A stretch of DNA of 64,000 nt from Sva-07 sp942492715 (GCA_942492715.1 CALOFW010000027.1:310001-374000); one strand, 5' to 3'; positions 34,909 through 44,003 are shown, numbered from the stretch's first letter. A program made the numbers and translations. Notes: generated by a model from the letters alone, not told the origin.

Positions 34909-35202
34909 ATGAACCTGAAGCCGCTGGATGACCGCATCGTGGTCCGGCCGAACGAGGCCGAGACGCAGACCGCATCGGGTCTCGTCATCCCCGACACCGC
35001 CAAGGAGAAGCCGCAGCAGGGCGAAGTGCTCGCTGTCGGTCCGGGCAAGCGCTCCGAGACCACGGGTGACCTGATCCCCGTCGACATCAAGGTCGGCGAC
35101 ACGGTCCTGTACTCGAAGTACGGCGGAACGGAAGTCGCCGCGAACGGCGAAGACCTGCTCGTGCTCAACAGCCGTGACGTGCTCGCCATCGTCGAGAGCT
35201 GA
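34909..35202 (+). CDS. groES: Co-chaperonin GroES
   Basis: 10-kDa lid of the chaperonin (97 aa). NLKPLDDRIVVRPNEAETQT, SGLVIPDTAKEKPQQGEV and VGDTVLYSKYGGTEV are typical; the mobile loop is present. ATG 34909 follows GGAGG at 34896-34900. An upstream in-frame ATG at 34894 lies in the Shine-Dalgarno region and is rejected. Heat-shock control by HrcA is expected from the CIRCE sites upstream. Confidence 0.97.
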   Translation: MNLKPLDDRIVVRPNEAETQTASGLVIPDTAKEKPQQGEVLAVGPGKRSETTGDLIPVDIKVGDTVLYSKYGGTEVAANGEDLLVLNSRDVLAIVES

Positions 35203-35263
35203 ACCGTCGCTGTTGCGACATCAGATCTGAACCAACCATTCGAAAGCCGGAGAGGAACCCCCA

Positions 35264-36895
35264 ATGGCAAAAGTACTGAAGTTCGACGACGAGGCGCGCC
35301 GCGCACTCGAAGCCGGAGTCAACAAGCTCGCTGACGCGGTCCGCGTCACGATCGGCCCCAAGGGCCGCAACGTGGTGCTCGACAAGAAGTTCGGCGCCCC
35401 GACGATCACCAACGACGGCGTGTCGATCGCCAAGGAGATCGAGCTCGAGGACGCGTTCGAGAACATGGGCGCCCAGCTCGTGAAGGAAGTCGCGACCAAG
35501 ACCGACGACATCGCGGGTGACGGCACCACCACCGCAACCGTGCTCGCTCAGGCGATGGTGCACGTCGGCATGAAGAACGTCGCTGCCGGCGCCAACCCGA
35601 TGGCCATCAAGAAGGGCATCGAGAAGGCGGTCGCCGCCGCCGTCGAGTCGATCGCGAAGCAGGCCAAGGACGTCGACGACAAGTCCGACATCGCCAGCGT
35701 CGCCACCATCTCGGCCGCCGACAGCTCGATCGGCGAGGTCATCGCCGACGCCATCGACAAGGTCGGCAAGGACGGCGTGGTCACGGTCGAGGAGTCGAAC
35801 ACGTTCGGCACCGAGCTCGACTTCACCGAGGGCATGCAGTTCGACAAGGGCTACCTCTCGCCGTACTTCGTGACCGACGCCGAGCGCCAGGAAGTCGTCC
35901 TCGAGGACGCCTACATCCTCCTCAACAGCGCCAAGATCTCGACGGTCCAGGCCATGCTGCCGACCCTCGAGGCCGTCATGCAGACCGGCAAGCCGCTCGT
36001 GATCATCGCCGAGGACATCGAGGGCGAAGCCCTTGCGACGCTCGTCGTCAACAAGATCCGTGGCACGTTCAATGCAGCCGCCGTCAAGGCACCCGGCTTC
36101 GGCGACCGCCGCAAGGCGATGCTGCAGGACATGGCCGTCCTCACCGGCGGCCAGGTCATCAGCGAAGAGGTCGGCCTCAAGCTCGAGAACGTCACGCTCG
36201 ATCTGCTCGGCACCGCCAAGCGCGTCGTGATCACCAAGGACAACACCACCATCGTCGACGGCGGTGGCACCACCGACGACATCGACGGTCGCGTCAACCA
36301 GATCAAGGCCGAGATCGAGAACACCGACTCCGACTGGGATCGCGAGAAGCTCCAGGAGCGCCTCGCGAAGCTGGCCGGCGGTGTGGCGCTGATCAAGGTC
36401 GGTGCCGCCACCGAGGTGGAGCTCAAGGAGAAGAAGCACCGCATCGAAGATGCCGTCTCGTCGGTCCGTGCGGCCATCGAGGAAGGCGTGGTCGCCGGTG
36501 GCGGCACCGCCCTCATCCGGGCACGGCCTGCGGTGCAGGCCGTGGTCGACTCGCTGGAAGGCGACGAGAAGACCGGCGCCAAGACCGTGTGGGAGGCGCT
36601 CACCGCGCCGGCCCGCAACATCGCCAACAACGCCGGCCTCGAAGGCTCGGTCGTCGTGCGCGAGGTCGAGTCCGCCGAGGGTTCGACGGGCATGAACGCC
36701 GCGACCGGAGAGATGATGGACCTCATCGCCGCAGGCATCATCGACCCGGCCAAGGTGACCCGTGCGGGTCTCCAGAACGCTGCGTCGATCGCCGCGATGG
36801 TGCTCACCACCGAGTGCCTCGTCGCCGACGAGCCCGAAGAAGAGCCTGCCGGCATGCCCGGCGGCGGCATGGGTGGCATGGGCGGGATGATGTGA
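35264..36895 (+). CDS. groEL: Chaperonin GroEL
   Basis: 60-kDa chaperonin (543 aa, normal length). AKVLKFDDEARRALEAGVNK, TIGPKGRNVVLDKKFGAP, the ATP-site GDGTTTATVLAQA near residue 86, and AAVKAPGFGDRRKAMLQD are intact, as is the GGM-repeat tail (MPGGGMGGMGGMM). Actinobacteria often have a second groEL with a histidine-rich tail; this copy has the standard tail and sits with groES, so it is probably the main folding copy. Confidence 0.98.
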   Translation: MAKVLKFDDEARRALEAGVNKLADAVRVTIGPKGRNVVLDKKFGAPTITNDGVSIAKEIELEDAFENMGAQLVKEVATKTDDIAGDGTTTATVLAQAMVHVGMKNVAAGANPMAIKKGIEKAVAAAVESIAKQAKDVDDKSDIASVATISAADSSIGEVIADAIDKVGKDGVVTVEESNTFGTELDFTEGMQFDKGYLSPYFVTDAERQEVVLEDAYILLNSAKISTVQAMLPTLEAVMQTGKPLVIIAEDIEGEALATLVVNKIRGTFNAAAVKAPGFGDRRKAMLQDMAVLTGGQVISEEVGLKLENVTLDLLGTAKRVVITKDNTTIVDGGGTTDDIDGRVNQIKAEIENTDSDWDREKLQERLAKLAGGVALIKVGAATEVELKEKKHRIEDAVSSVRAAIEEGVVAGGGTALIRARPAVQAVVDSLEGDEKTGAKTVWEALTAPARNIANNAGLEGSVVVREVESAEGSTGMNAATGEMMDLIAAGIIDPAKVTRAGLQNAASIAAMVLTTECLVADEPEEEPAGMPGGGMGGMGGMM

Positions 36896-37019
36896 TTCGG
36901 TGACGCCTTCGGCGTCACCGAATCACATCGCCGTCTTCGGCGGCTGCCGTCTTCGGCGGCCTCCCGCTCTTCGCCCGGGATCGACATCGAGTCGATCCCG
37001 GGCGAGACCCGTTTTCGGG
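36893..37019 (+). terminator. Cluster of hairpins after groEL
   Basis: A perfect 15-bp stem (36893-36907 with 36911-36925), closed by a C-TTCG-G tetraloop and including the groEL stop codon. It is followed by two copies of a GCCG-TCTT-CGGC unit (about 36930-36960), a 14-bp stem (36972-36985 with 36991-37004), and CCCG-TTTT-CGGG (37008-37019). Very likely the groESL terminator. Confidence 0.75.
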
Positions 37020-37055
37020 CCCGATGCGCAGTTGCGCCCCGGTACTCTCCTCCCG

Positions 37056-37610
37056 ATGGTCGAGATCGAACGAGTGCAGCGGCCGTTCTGGACCCACCAG
37101 CTGATCGAATACCTGGTCGGGATCGGCCTGATCAGCGCATCGGTGCAGCTGCCCGATCCGGCGGTACCCGCCCTGCTCGGCCTGTTGATCATCCTCAACG
37201 CCGCCGTGGCGAAAGGTGCCGCCGGCGCGTTCCGGCTGGTCGGTCGCCGACTGCACCGGACGCTCGATCTCGTGGTGATCGGGGTGCTCGTGTTCTTCGC
37301 CGTGCAGCCATGGCTCTCGATCGATGCGACGACGCGCCTGCTGATCGGGGCGATCGCCTTCATCATGATCTTCGTCTGGTTCTACACCGACTTCGCCGAG
37401 CAGCGGACGCGAGCCGAACGCAAGACCGCGAAGACCGCCGAGCGGGCCGAGCGCGGCCCGCGTGACAGCACCGAGATCGGCCGGCAGGCGGGTCGAGCCG
37501 TGGGCGGTGCCGCCAAGTCCGTCAAGCGGTGGAAGGACGGGCTGGCGGGCGATGGTGCGTCGGAACAGCAGAAGCCGGCCTCATGGGATCCACCGACTCC
37601 TCCCGAGTAG
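37056..37610 (+). CDS. Membrane protein of unknown function
   Basis: 184 aa, not assignable to a family. Four hydrophobic segments lie at about 13-30, 32-50, 67-84 and 90-108, followed by a charged, Lys/Arg/Glu/Ala-rich cytosolic tail of about 75 residues ending PPTPPE. The ATG at 37056 stands seven bases after TACTCT, so the message may be leaderless; a longer upstream frame would run through the groEL terminator hairpins and is rejected. Confidence 0.7.
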   Translation: MVEIERVQRPFWTHQLIEYLVGIGLISASVQLPDPAVPALLGLLIILNAAVAKGAAGAFRLVGRRLHRTLDLVVIGVLVFFAVQPWLSIDATTRLLIGAIAFIMIFVWFYTDFAEQRTRAERKTAKTAERAERGPRDSTEIGRQAGRAVGGAAKSVKRWKDGLAGDGASEQQKPASWDPPTPPE

Positions 37611-37630
37611 CGGCCCGTAGGATTGTGCGC

Positions 37631-37798
37631 ATGACGTTCGAGCAGCCCGCACCCGATCTCGCGAAGATCATCGCCGCCCTCGACGAGTGGGAGAAGGGCG
37701 AGGAGACCCCGGGTCGCGCCCTCGCCAACATGAAGACGGCCGGCCTGCCACAGGTGCTCGCACAGCTCGCCGCAGAGGGCTGGACTCCGTCGGTGTGA
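37631..37798 (+). CDS. Small protein of unknown function
   Basis: 55 aa (MTFEQPAPDLAKIIAALDEW...). It is predicted to be mostly helical and has no cysteines or membrane segment. Support for a real gene: TAGGAT lies seven bases before the ATG, and the stop overlaps the GTG of the Nudix gene by four bases (GTGA), as in a coupled operon. Function not recognised. Confidence 0.65.
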   Translation: MTFEQPAPDLAKIIAALDEWEKGEETPGRALANMKTAGLPQVLAQLAAEGWTPSV

Positions 37799-38451
37799 AC
37801 TCGCGTCCGCGCGGGGGAGCGCAGCAGATCCCGCGCCCCGATGTCTGGACCGAACACCACGAGCCGCCCTGGCCCGACGGAGCGTCCTGGGCCGTCGACG
37901 ACCTCGTGGGGCCGGTACCCGAGCACGCAGCGCCGCTGTTGCCCTCGTTTCCCGACGCCCGCGTCTCCGCCGTGCTGATCACGCTGGTCGACGGCGAGGA
38001 CGGCGCCGAGGTACTGCTCACGAGACGGTCGATGGAGATGCGCAACCATCGTGGTGAGATCAGCTTCCCCGGGGGACGTCTCGACCCCGGTGAGACCCCG
38101 ATCGAGACGGCGCTCCGGGAGGCCGACGAGGAGGTCGGCCTCGATCCGTCGGCGCCCACCGTGGTCGGGGAGTTGGGTCACCTGAACACGATCGTGAGCC
38201 GGAGCTACATCGTCCCGATCGTGTCGGTGCTCGACCATCGGCCACACCTGGAGCCGCGAACGGGCGAGGTCGACCGGGTGTTCTGGACGCCGGTGAGGGA
38301 GCTCACGCGGCCTGGCATCTACCGGATGGAGCGGTGGGGGAGCCCACCGATGGATCGGCCGCTGCACTTCTTCGAACTCGACGACGAGACCGTGTGGGGC
38401 GCCACCGCCCACATGCTCGTCGATCTGCTCACGTACTCCAGCCGCCGCTGA
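37795..38451 (+). CDS. Nudix hydrolase, CoA pyrophosphatase-like
   Basis: 218 aa from GTG 37795. The Nudix box is complete: GGRLDPGETPIETALREADE followed by EVGL (about 96-119), preceded by MRNHRGEISFP, a pattern typical of the NudL/YeaB coenzyme A pyrophosphatase branch. It likely cleaves CoA or a related nucleoside diphosphate derivative. The last 23 bases overlap the convergent SDR gene. Confidence 0.88.
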   Translation: MNSRPRGGAQQIPRPDVWTEHHEPPWPDGASWAVDDLVGPVPEHAAPLLPSFPDARVSAVLITLVDGEDGAEVLLTRRSMEMRNHRGEISFPGGRLDPGETPIETALREADEEVGLDPSAPTVVGELGHLNTIVSRSYIVPIVSVLDHRPHLEPRTGEVDRVFWTPVRELTRPGIYRMERWGSPPMDRPLHFFELDDETVWGATAHMLVDLLTYSSRR

Positions 38452-39211
38452 AGCTGAAGAACTGACCGGTCTGGAACCGGCTGGTGCCGTCGAGCAGCAC
38501 CGACGTGAACGACGCCAGCTCGTCCATCGTTCCGAGTTTGCGCATCGGCACCTGCGCCTCGATCGCTGCGCGGCGCTCCGGGTCGGTGTCGGCACGCGAG
38601 GCCTTCAGGAATCCGGGGAAGTCCATGTAGTTCGTGCCGACGGCGTTGACCTGGATGCCGGCGCGGGCGTACTCGAGACCGACGGCACGGACCAGGCCGT
38701 TGGCGCCGGCGCGAGTGCCGCCGTAGATCGACGTGATCGGATCGGGTCGGGCGCCGGTGGCCGACGTGAACACGACGACCTGACCGCTCCGGGCGTCGAC
38801 CATCGGGGGCAGGACCGCCTGCAGGCCGTGGAAGACCATGTCGAGGTTCATCCGCTTGACCCGTTCCCACTGGTCGACGGTCATGTCGAGGAACTTGCCG
38901 ACGACGATCAGCCCGGTGACGAGACACGCCGAGTCGATCCGGCCGAAGCGATCGAGCGCCTGGGCGACCAGCGACTGGTTGCCCGCGGCGGTTGCCAGGT
39001 CGACGTCGGAGACGGTGAGCACGGTCGCGCCCAGCCCTTCGAGCGCCGGCACCTGCTCGGTGAACGGCACCTCGACGCCGACCATCGAACCGTCCCCGTC
39101 GGCCCCCTGCAGCACGAGGTCGAACCCGCGTGCCGCGAGCGTGCGGGCGAGCGCCGGCCCGACGTATCCGCTCGCCATCGTGATCAGTGCAACGGGACGT
39201 GAGTCGGTCAT
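38429..39211 (-). CDS. Short-chain dehydrogenase/reductase with atypical active site
   Basis: 260 aa, Rossmann fold of the classical SDR size. The cofactor loop reads TMASGYVGPALA rather than TGxxxGxG; the usual NNAG is CLVTG; the catalytic Ser is in FTSATG, but the YxxxK motif is YGGTR, with Arg in place of Lys. Binding or activity may therefore differ from normal SDRs. ATG 39211 (MTDSRPVALIT) is preferred to an ATG three codons upstream. Downstream of the decarboxylase gene on the same strand, with a hairpin between. Confidence 0.8.
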   Translation of the reverse strand: MTDSRPVALITMASGYVGPALARTLAARGFDLVLQGADGDGSMVGVEVPFTEQVPALEGLGATVLTVSDVDLATAAGNQSLVAQALDRFGRIDSACLVTGLIVVGKFLDMTVDQWERVKRMNLDMVFHGLQAVLPPMVDARSGQVVVFTSATGARPDPITSIYGGTRAGANGLVRAVGLEYARAGIQVNAVGTNYMDFPGFLKASRADTDPERRAAIEAQVPMRKLGTMDELASFTSVLLDGTSRFQTGQFFSFSGGWST

Positions 39212-39229
39212 GGCGATCATCCTGCCACC

Positions 39230-39264
39230 GAATGAGACGCGGGGTCAGACCCCGCGTCTCATTC
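39230..39264. repeat. Palindromic hairpin with GGGGTCAGACCCC core
   Basis: Perfect 15-bp arms (39230-39244 and 39250-39264) around a TCAGA loop. It spans the stop codon of the decarboxylase and precedes the SDR on the minus strand, so it may act as a terminator. It shares its core with the hairpins at 42615 and 56871. Confidence 0.75.
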
Positions 39265-40681
39265 AGGCGAGGGTGGTGAGGAGGTGCCAGGCGGCCTCGA
39301 CGTGTGCGAGCTCGGTGGCCCGGGCGCCGATCGAGATGCGCAGCACGGAGCGCCCGTCGAGGACCGTTCGTGTGAAGAGCGCGTCGCCGGTGGCGTTGGC
39401 GGCATCGATGAGCGAGTCGGTGGCTGCGTTCGCCCGGTCGAGGTCGTCATCGCGCACCGCGAGACACAGCAGGTTGAGCGGGTGCGGCGCCACGATCTCG
39501 AACCGGTCGTCGGCCGCGACCCACGTCGCGAGTTCCTGGGTGAGTTCGGCGTGACGCCGGATCATCGTCTGGAACGAGTCGACGCCGTCGCAGCGGATGG
39601 CGAACCAGAGCTTGAGCGCCCGGAAGCGGCGGCCGAGCGGGATCTGCCAGTCGCGGTAGTCGATCACGGCGCCGGCCTCGGCAGCCTCCGATCGGAGGTA
39701 CTCGGGCAGGATGCTCAACGCCCCGAGCAGCGCCGTCCGGTCGGCGGTCCAGTAGAGGTCGCAGTCGAAGTTGACGCCCATCCACTTGTGGGGGTTCGTG
39801 CAGTACGAGTCGGCGTACTCCATGCCCGCGTTGACCCAGCGGAACTCCGGGGCCAACGCGGCGATGCCGGACATGGCGGCGTCCACGTGGAGCCAGACGT
39901 TCTCCGACGAACAGATCGCCCCGATCGCCGGCGTCGGGTCGAAGGCCATCGACGACGTCGTGCCGTGCGTCGAGCAGACGAAGAACGGCACGAGCCCGTC
40001 CGCGCGATCGGCGGCGATCATCTCGGCGAGCGCCGCCGGTTGCATCGCGAACGAGTCGTCGTGGGGGACGATGCGGATGCGTCCGGTGCCGACGCCAGCG
40101 ATCCGCAGGCCCTTCTCGATACTGGAGTGGGCCTGCGACGTGGCGTAGGCGACCAGGCGCGTGGTGTCGCCGTCGGCGTTCACCGCACCACCGGTCGCCC
40201 GCCAGCGTGCCGAGAGAATCGCCACGAGGGTGGCCTCGCTGGCGGTGCCCTGGATCACGCCGCCTCCGTGTTCGCTGCGCGAGTCGAAGCGCTCGGGCAG
40301 ATCGAGCAGCTCGCGCATCCAGTCGAGCATCAGCGTCTCGACCTCGGTGCACGCCGGCGACGTCACCCAGCTCATCCCCTGCACACCGAGACCGGCCGAC
40401 AACAGCTCGCCGAGGATCGACGGGTACGACGTGTTCGACGGGAAGTACGCGAAGAACCCGGGGTGCTGCCACTGTGTCAGCCCGGGCACGACGATCTGCT
40501 CGACGTCGGCCATCACCGCGTCGAACGACTCCGGTGCCGTCGGCGGATGTGCGGGGAGCTGCGACCGGATGTCGCCGGGTCGCACCTCGGCGCCGACCGG
40601 GCGGTGCTCGACGCCCTCGACGTACTCGGCGATCCAGTCGATCAGGGCGTGGCCGTGCGTTCGGAATTCCTCGGGGGTCAC
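39263..40681 (-). CDS. PLP-dependent aromatic-L-amino-acid decarboxylase family
   Basis: Group II decarboxylase (472 aa from GTG 40681). HPGFFAYFPSNTSYPSILGE near residue 72, GVIQGTASEATLVA, the pyridine-ring HVDAAMSG region, and the PLP lysine in TNPHKWMGVNFDC are conserved. Substrate is probably an aromatic amino acid (Trp, Tyr, Phe or DOPA) but is not determined. GTG was chosen as it overlaps the upstream gene's stop by four bases. Longer upstream in-frame sequence is read-through of that gene's antisense composition. Confidence 0.9.
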   Translation of the reverse strand: MTPEEFRTHGHALIDWIAEYVEGVEHRPVGAEVRPGDIRSQLPAHPPTAPESFDAVMADVEQIVVPGLTQWQHPGFFAYFPSNTSYPSILGELLSAGLGVQGMSWVTSPACTEVETLMLDWMRELLDLPERFDSRSEHGGGVIQGTASEATLVAILSARWRATGGAVNADGDTTRLVAYATSQAHSSIEKGLRIAGVGTGRIRIVPHDDSFAMQPAALAEMIAADRADGLVPFFVCSTHGTTSSMAFDPTPAIGAICSSENVWLHVDAAMSGIAALAPEFRWVNAGMEYADSYCTNPHKWMGVNFDCDLYWTADRTALLGALSILPEYLRSEAAEAGAVIDYRDWQIPLGRRFRALKLWFAIRCDGVDSFQTMIRRHAELTQELATWVAADDRFEIVAPHPLNLLCLAVRDDDLDRANAATDSLIDAANATGDALFTRTVLDGRSVLRISIGARATELAHVEAAWHLLTTLA

Positions 40682-41052
40682 GGCGTGGAGGCTACGTTGC
40701 CCTCGGGTCGGTCGCGGTTGCGGCGAACACCCCACGCCACCCTGCCGAACACGAGCAGCAGCCCTCCGACCATGGCGATGGCGACCAGGTTCTGGTGCCA
40801 TCCTCCGCGTTCGGAGCTGCCGCAGCCGGGGCGCTGGAGCGTGCCGACGCAGGCGGTCAGGTCCTGGTCTTCGGGGAGGAACGGGTTGGCGGTGTCGACT
40901 GTGATGTCGTCGGTCGGAGTGGGCGCCGTGGTGGCGGCGTACACGGGTGGTGTGGGCGCCTCGGCGGCGAGGGCGCGCACCGTGGCGAGGCCTGCGACGA
41001 CGGCGATCGCAAGGAGGATGCGGACCGCCAGCGACGCTGATCTACGATTCAC
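40678..41052 (-). CDS. Small secreted or membrane protein, unknown
   Basis: 124 aa. The N-terminus (RILLAIAVVAGLATVRALA) looks like a signal peptide or anchor. A Thr/Pro-rich stretch follows, then two cysteines (ACVGTLQRPGC) that could pair, a second hydrophobic segment (LVAIAMVGGLLLVFG) and a basic end. The stop overlaps the decarboxylase start by four bases. GTG start at 41052 is preceded by AAGGA. It is only four bases from the divergent guaA start. No family recognised. Confidence 0.65.
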   Translation of the reverse strand: MNRRSASLAVRILLAIAVVAGLATVRALAAEAPTPPVYAATTAPTPTDDITVDTANPFLPEDQDLTACVGTLQRPGCGSSERGGWHQNLVAIAMVGGLLLVFGRVAWGVRRNRDRPEGNVASTP

Positions 41053-41056
41053 GTCC

Positions 41057-42616
41057 TTGAGTCAACCGCAGCATCTCGACCGTCCCACCGTGCTCGTCGT
41101 CGACTTCGGCGCCCAGTACGCCCAGCTGATCGCCCGCCGGGTCCGCGAGCTGAACGTCTACTCCGAGATCGTCCCGCACAGGATCACTGCAGCCGAGGTC
41201 GCCGAACGCAAGCCGGCCGCGATCGTGCTGTCCGGCGGGCCGAAGAGCGTGCACGTCGAGGGGGCACCGTCGCTCGATCCCGGTATCTACGATCTCGGGG
41301 TCCCGGTGCTCGGCATCTGTTACGGCGCCCAGCTCATCGGCCAGCAGCTCGGTGGTGTCGTGGGGAGGGGCATGCAGGGTGAGTACGGACGCGCCCGGAT
41401 GACGCGCACCGGCCCGTCGTTGCTGCTCCCCGACGACGCAGCCGAGGTGCACGACGTCTGGATGAGTCACTTCGACGGCATCACCGACGCTCCCGAGGGC
41501 TTCGTGGTCACCGCGACGACCCCCGGCGCACCGGTCGCCGTGCTCGAGAACGACGACCGGCGCATCTACGGCGTCCAGTTCCACCCCGAGGTGGTGCACT
41601 CGCCGCACGGGATGGCCGTGCTCGCACGGTTCCTGCACGAACGTGCCGGTATCGGCGCCGACTGGGAGATGTCGTCGGTGATCGACGAGCAGGTCGAGTC
41701 GATCCGGGAGCGGGTCGGGACCGATCGGGTGATCTGCGGCCTCTCGGGCGGCGTCGACTCGTCGGTGGCAGCGGCGCTCGTTCACAAGGCGATCGGACAC
41801 CAGCTGACGTGCATCTACGTCGACACCGGATTGATGCGCAAGGGCGAGAGCCATCAGGTGGTCGAGACCTTCCGTCGGAACCTCGGGATCGAGCTCATCC
41901 ATGTCGACGCGGGGTGGCGGTTCTTCGCTGCCCTGGAGGGCGTGACCGAACCGGAGGCGAAGCGCAAGGCGATCGGCGAGCAGTTCATCCGGGTGTTCGA
42001 GGAGAACACCGGTGGGCTGACCGACGCCCGGTTCCTCGTGCAGGGCACGCTCTACCCGGACCTGATCGAGAGCGGCGGCACGGACGGCACGGCCTCGGTG
42101 ATCAAGAGTCACCACAACGTCGGCGGGTTGCCCGAGGACATGACGCTCGAGTTGATCGAGCCGTTGCGCGAGTTGTTCAAGGACGAGGTGCGCAAGCTCG
42201 GCACCGAGCTCGGACTGCCCGACGAGATGGTGTGGCGTCAGCCGTTCCCCGGGCCGGGCCTGGGCGTCCGGATCATCGGCGAGGTCACGCCGGAACGGGT
42301 GGCCCTGTTGCAGGAGGCCGACGCGATCGTGCGCGAGGAGCTGCGCCTCGCCGGGCTGGAGCGGGAGATCTGGCAGTCGTTCGCAGTCCTCGCCGACATC
42401 CGCTCGGTCGGGGTGATGGGCGACGAACGGACCTACGGCCATCCGATCATCATCCGCGCCGTCACGAGCGACGATGCGATGACCGCCGACTGGGCCCGGA
42501 TCCCGTACGACGTGTTGGAGACGATGTCGCAGCGGATCATCAACGAGGTCCCCGGCATCAACCGCGTCGCCTACGACATCACCTCGAAACCCCCCGGCAC
42601 GATCGAGTGGGAGTAG
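41057..42616 (+). CDS. guaA: GMP synthase (glutamine-hydrolysing)
   Basis: Makes GMP from XMP (519 aa from TTG 41057). The class I amidotransferase domain has VDFGAQYAQLIARRVRE and the nucleophile in GICYGAQLIG. The ATP-pyrophosphatase P-loop GLSGGVDSSVAAALVHKA and C-terminal dimerisation domain (QPFPGPGLGVRIIGEV, TSKPPGTIEWE) are intact. TTG 41057 gives the usual short N-terminus and is eight bases after TACGAT (41043-41048); GTG 41090 is an alternative. Confidence 0.96.
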   Translation: MSQPQHLDRPTVLVVDFGAQYAQLIARRVRELNVYSEIVPHRITAAEVAERKPAAIVLSGGPKSVHVEGAPSLDPGIYDLGVPVLGICYGAQLIGQQLGGVVGRGMQGEYGRARMTRTGPSLLLPDDAAEVHDVWMSHFDGITDAPEGFVVTATTPGAPVAVLENDDRRIYGVQFHPEVVHSPHGMAVLARFLHERAGIGADWEMSSVIDEQVESIRERVGTDRVICGLSGGVDSSVAAALVHKAIGHQLTCIYVDTGLMRKGESHQVVETFRRNLGIELIHVDAGWRFFAALEGVTEPEAKRKAIGEQFIRVFEENTGGLTDARFLVQGTLYPDLIESGGTDGTASVIKSHHNVGGLPEDMTLELIEPLRELFKDEVRKLGTELGLPDEMVWRQPFPGPGLGVRIIGEVTPERVALLQEADAIVREELRLAGLEREIWQSFAVLADIRSVGVMGDERTYGHPIIIRAVTSDDAMTADWARIPYDVLETMSQRIINEVPGINRVAYDITSKPPGTIEWE

Positions 42617-42653
42617 CCATCACGTCTGGGGCCAGACCCCAGACGTGATGGCT
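42615..42653. repeat. Palindromic hairpin with GGGGCCAGACCCC core after guaA
   Basis: Perfect 17-bp stem (42615-42631 with 42637-42653) with a CCAGA loop, starting within the guaA stop codon. A likely terminator and a member of the window's repeated hairpin family. Confidence 0.8.
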
Positions 42654-42702
42654 CCGGATGTCACAACCGCGTGGGGCGCAGGTGTGACGAGGGTCTCAGA
42701 AG

Positions 42703-42745
42703 TTTCGTCAGGCTTTCGCAACACATTCGTCACATTCGCTAGGAT
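42703..42745 (+). promoter_or_regulatory. Promoter region of the NlpC/P60 gene
   Basis: TAGGAT (42740-42745) is a good -10 box, 14 bases before the ATG. Two direct copies of TTCGTCA and a tandem CACATTCGT/CACATTCGC lie just upstream and could bind a regulator. Confidence 0.5.
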
Positions 42746-42759
42746 GGGAACTCGCAGCT

Positions 42760-43963
42760 ATGAGGCAACTCTCCGTCCGTCGACTCCTTCGTGCCATCCC
42801 GATCGCCGTCGCCACGGCCGTCATCGTCCCGGCGATGACCCCCGCGGTCGTGCAGGCCCAGTCGGTCGATCAGCAACGTCAGAAGGTCGAGGACATCGTC
42901 GACGAACTCGAGCGTCTCGAGCAGCGCGCGCTCCAGATCGGCGAGGACTACAACGACGCGATCGACACCAAGAGCCAGCTCGATGTCGAGATCACCGACG
43001 CCGAAGCCCGCATCGCTGAGCAGGAGGCCGAACTCGCCCGTCTGCGCTCCAATCTGAGCGAGATGGCATTGCGGTCGTTCGTCGGTGGAGGCGCCGCCCC
43101 GCTCGGCCCGCTCTTCGAGGACTCCGAGAACCTCAACGACGCGCTGCAGCGCGAGGAACTCGCCAAGGTGGCACTCAGCGCGGGCGACGTCACGACCGAC
43201 CAACTCGACGCGCTCGTGAGCGAGATCGAGGACGAGCGTCGTGCGCTCGACAAGAAGCGCGAGCAGGCCGAGCAGCTCGCCGACTCGCTCATCGATGCGA
43301 AGACCGAGACCGAGAAGCTGACCTCCCAGTACACCGACGCCCGCGCGGATGCGGAAGCCAAGCTCGGGCAGTTGCTGCGCGAAGAGGAGGAGCGCCGTGC
43401 CCGCGAGTCGGCGCTGCGGATCCAGCAGCAGGCCCAGGCCGCAAGCACGGCATCGTCCAGCTCCGGAGGCGGCGGCAGCACCCAGCGGAAGCAGCACCAG
43501 CGGCGGCAGCACCAGCGGAAGCAGCACCAGCAGCGGAGCATCGAGCGGCAGCTCGGGTTCGTCCAGCGGGTCCTCGGGATCGGGTGGCGGGTTCAGCGCA
43601 CCAGCGGTGTCATCGCGTTCGAGCCTCGCCGTCCAGGCCGCGCTCGCCCAACAGGGCACGCCGTACCGGTATGCGACCTCCACCCCAGGGGTCGGCTTCG
43701 ACTGCTCCGGCCTCACCGCCTATGCCTGGGGACAGGCCGGCGTCGGCCTGCCACACCAGTCGAGGGCACAGTTCGCCGCGACTCCCCGGGTGCCGATCAG
43801 CCAGGCGCAGCCGGGTGACCTGTTGTTCTTCTACAGCCCGATCAGCCACGTGAGCATCTACCTCGGCAACGGCATTCAGGTGCACGCGCCGAGCACCGGC
43901 AAGACGGTGTCGACCGCCTCGGTCAACTGGGGCAAGGTCGTCGGCGTCGGTCGGCCCGGCTGA
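42760..43963 (+). CDS. NlpC/P60 cell-wall endopeptidase, frameshifted in linker
   Basis: A signal peptide (residues about 1-35, ending VVQAQ), a long coiled coil (about 38-225, typical of RipA/RipC-type proteins) and a Ser/Gly linker are in one frame; the NlpC/P60 domain follows in the +1 frame. The domain has the catalytic Cys in GFDCSGLTAYAWGQ, PHQSRAQF, PGDLLFFY and the catalytic His in ISHVSIYLG. The shift maps to 43481-43483: CACCCAGCGG, where the next linker repeats read CACCAGCGG. Removing one C gives a single open frame of about 400 codons. Either the gene is broken, the base is a sequencing error, or expression involves slippage. Confidence 0.85.
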
Positions 43964-44003
43964 CCCCGTCGCCGTCACCACGCTCCGGCTACGGTCGGCA
44001 GTC

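Noticed and set aside
41090..42616. guaA starting at GTG 41090
   Set aside because: Kept only as an alternative; it would remove the short N-terminus normal for GuaA and has no ribosome binding site.
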